DNA of 8,844 nucleotides from CAYLNK01 sp964384675 (GTDB lineage: Bacteria; Acidobacteriota; Thermoanaerobaculia; UBA5066), in assembly GCA_964384675.1 (NCBI GenBank), contig CAYLNK010000287.1:1-8844 (forward strand), in the 5' to 3' direction. The position numbers were made by a program, and so were the translations under genes. The notes under the pieces were generated by a model. That model did no database searches. It saw only the letters and a list, made by a program, of their open reading frames with translations, and was not told the origin of the DNA. Shown here piece by piece: positions 8,176-8,844 of the stretch (positions within the stretch are counted from its first letter, which is position 1; each line of letters opens with the position of its first letter).

Positions 8176-8844
8176 GTGTCGGCCCCGCCCTCCGCGCTCC
8201 TCGTGCGCGACGACCTCGTCGTCGTCGACAAGCCGTCCGGCGTCTCGATGGCGACGTCGTCCCGCCTCCCGGCGGAGCTCGCGGTCGCGCGCCTCGTCGC
8301 CGCGTGCGGCGTGACGGACGTGGGGCCGTTCCTCCTGGTGCACCGGCTCGACGTCGGGACGTCGGGCGTCGTCGTCCTGGCGCGCACGGACGCCGCGCAC
8401 CGGGAGCTCTCCCGGCTCTTCCAGGAGCGCCGTGCCCGGAAGACGTACCGGGCGCTCGTCTGGGGCCATCCGGTGCCGGCGCGCGGCTCGTTCGACGGGC
8501 CGCTCGCCCGCGACCCGAAAGACGGCCGGAAGATGCGCGTCCACCCGGACGGCAAGCCGGCGGTGACGCTCTACGAGACGCGCCGGCGCCCGCCGGCGGT
8601 GGCCGACCTCTCGCTCTTCCCGGAAACGGGACGTACCCACCAGATCCGCGTCCACCTCTCCGCGGCGGGGCACCCGATCGTGGGCGACGACCTGTACGGC
8701 GGTGCGACCCGCTGGCGCGGCGTGCGCGACCCGCGCCTCAGGGCCGCGCTGTCGCGTGTGGCGCGGCCGCTCCTCCACGCCGAGCGCCTCGTGATGGAGG
8801 AGCTGGGGCTCGACGTGACGGCGCCGCTCGCGCCGGACCACGCC
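8176..8844 (+). CDS. RluA-family pseudouridine synthase, cut by the window edge
   Basis: The open frame covers 223 codons and runs off the right edge without a stop. It would convert specific uridines of 23S rRNA or tRNA to pseudouridine. The family motif HRLDVGTSG is at 56-64 with catalytic D59, and the second conserved block GRTHQIRVHLSAAGHPIVGD is at 152-171, followed by LYGG. The N terminus goes straight into the catalytic fold (LLVRDDLVVVDKPSGV, 8-23) with no S4 RNA-binding domain, as in the short RluA type. The GTG at 8176 is chosen because it lies just ahead of the first strand; GAGG overlapping the upstream stop codon (8162-8165) is a possible ribosome binding site at 10 nt. The 12-bp spacing suggests co-transcription with the cyclic-nucleotide-binding gene. 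Which RNA site it modifies cannot be told from sequence alone. Confidence 0.92.
   Translation, partial: MSAPPSALLVRDDLVVVDKPSGVSMATSSRLPAELAVARLVAACGVTDVGPFLLVHRLDVGTSGVVVLARTDAAHRELSRLFQERRARKTYRALVWGHPVPARGSFDGPLARDPKDGRKMRVHPDGKPAVTLYETRRRPPAVADLSLFPETGRTHQIRVHLSAAGHPIVGDDLYGGATRWRGVRDPRLRAALSRVARPLLHAERLVMEELGLDVTAPLAPDHA

Noticed and set aside
6850..8841. 663-codon minus-strand open frame opposite the cyclic-nucleotide-binding and RluA-like genes
   Set aside because: It spans two well-supported genes on the other strand and shows no domain; antisense shadow.

Overview
This window is bacterial chromosomal DNA, very G+C rich and densely coding, from a diderm (Gram-negative-type) organism. 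The TonB-type energy transducer implies an outer membrane, and three apparent GTG starts fit the high G+C. A run of exactly 100 Ns inside a tandem repeat looks like a scaffold gap, so the contig is probably a draft or metagenome-assembled genome. The gene mix and base composition would suit Acidobacteriota or a neighbouring G+C-rich phylum, but that is only a guess and no marker gene here settles it.

Layout, left to right. (1) A ClC-family chloride transporter or channel on the minus strand, 21-1439. (2) Divergent from it, a short-chain dehydrogenase/reductase-like protein, 1550-2209, that has the cofactor loop but not the usual Ser and Tyr of the active site. (3) A 57-bp tandem repeat, 2219-2551, interrupted by the gap and filling the whole space between two convergent genes; each period carries a perfect 10-bp-stem hairpin, and the array starts and ends on a hairpin. 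(4) A large hybrid sensor histidine kinase on the minus strand, 2548-5283, with an extracytoplasmic sensor region, HAMP, kinase core and two receiver domains, the first of which lacks its phospho-accepting Asp. (5) Divergent from it, an orphan TonB-like protein, 5400-6131. (6) Convergent with and overlapping tonB by 14 bp, a nitroreductase-fold flavoprotein, 6118-6783, with the complete substrate-binding Glu/Tyr/Lys set of iodotyrosine deiodinase. (7) Divergent again, a TPR plus double cyclic-nucleotide-binding-domain protein, 6916-8163, followed after 12 bp by an RluA-type pseudouridine synthase, 8176 to the window edge; these two look like an operon.

The genes alternate strands and do not form one obvious pathway; this is mostly a set of single-gene transcription units. 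The sequence does show two common threads. First, the three minus-strand genes lack a well-placed Shine-Dalgarno but have a TANNNT hexamer 7-10 nt before the start codon, while the plus-strand SDR and tonB genes have strong ribosome binding sites. Second, three signalling or enzyme proteins (SDR, receiver 1 and receiver 2 of the kinase) show altered catalytic or switch residues. No tRNA, rRNA, CRISPR array, insertion sequence or phage gene was recognised. The most unusual non-coding structure is the hairpin array at 2219-2551.
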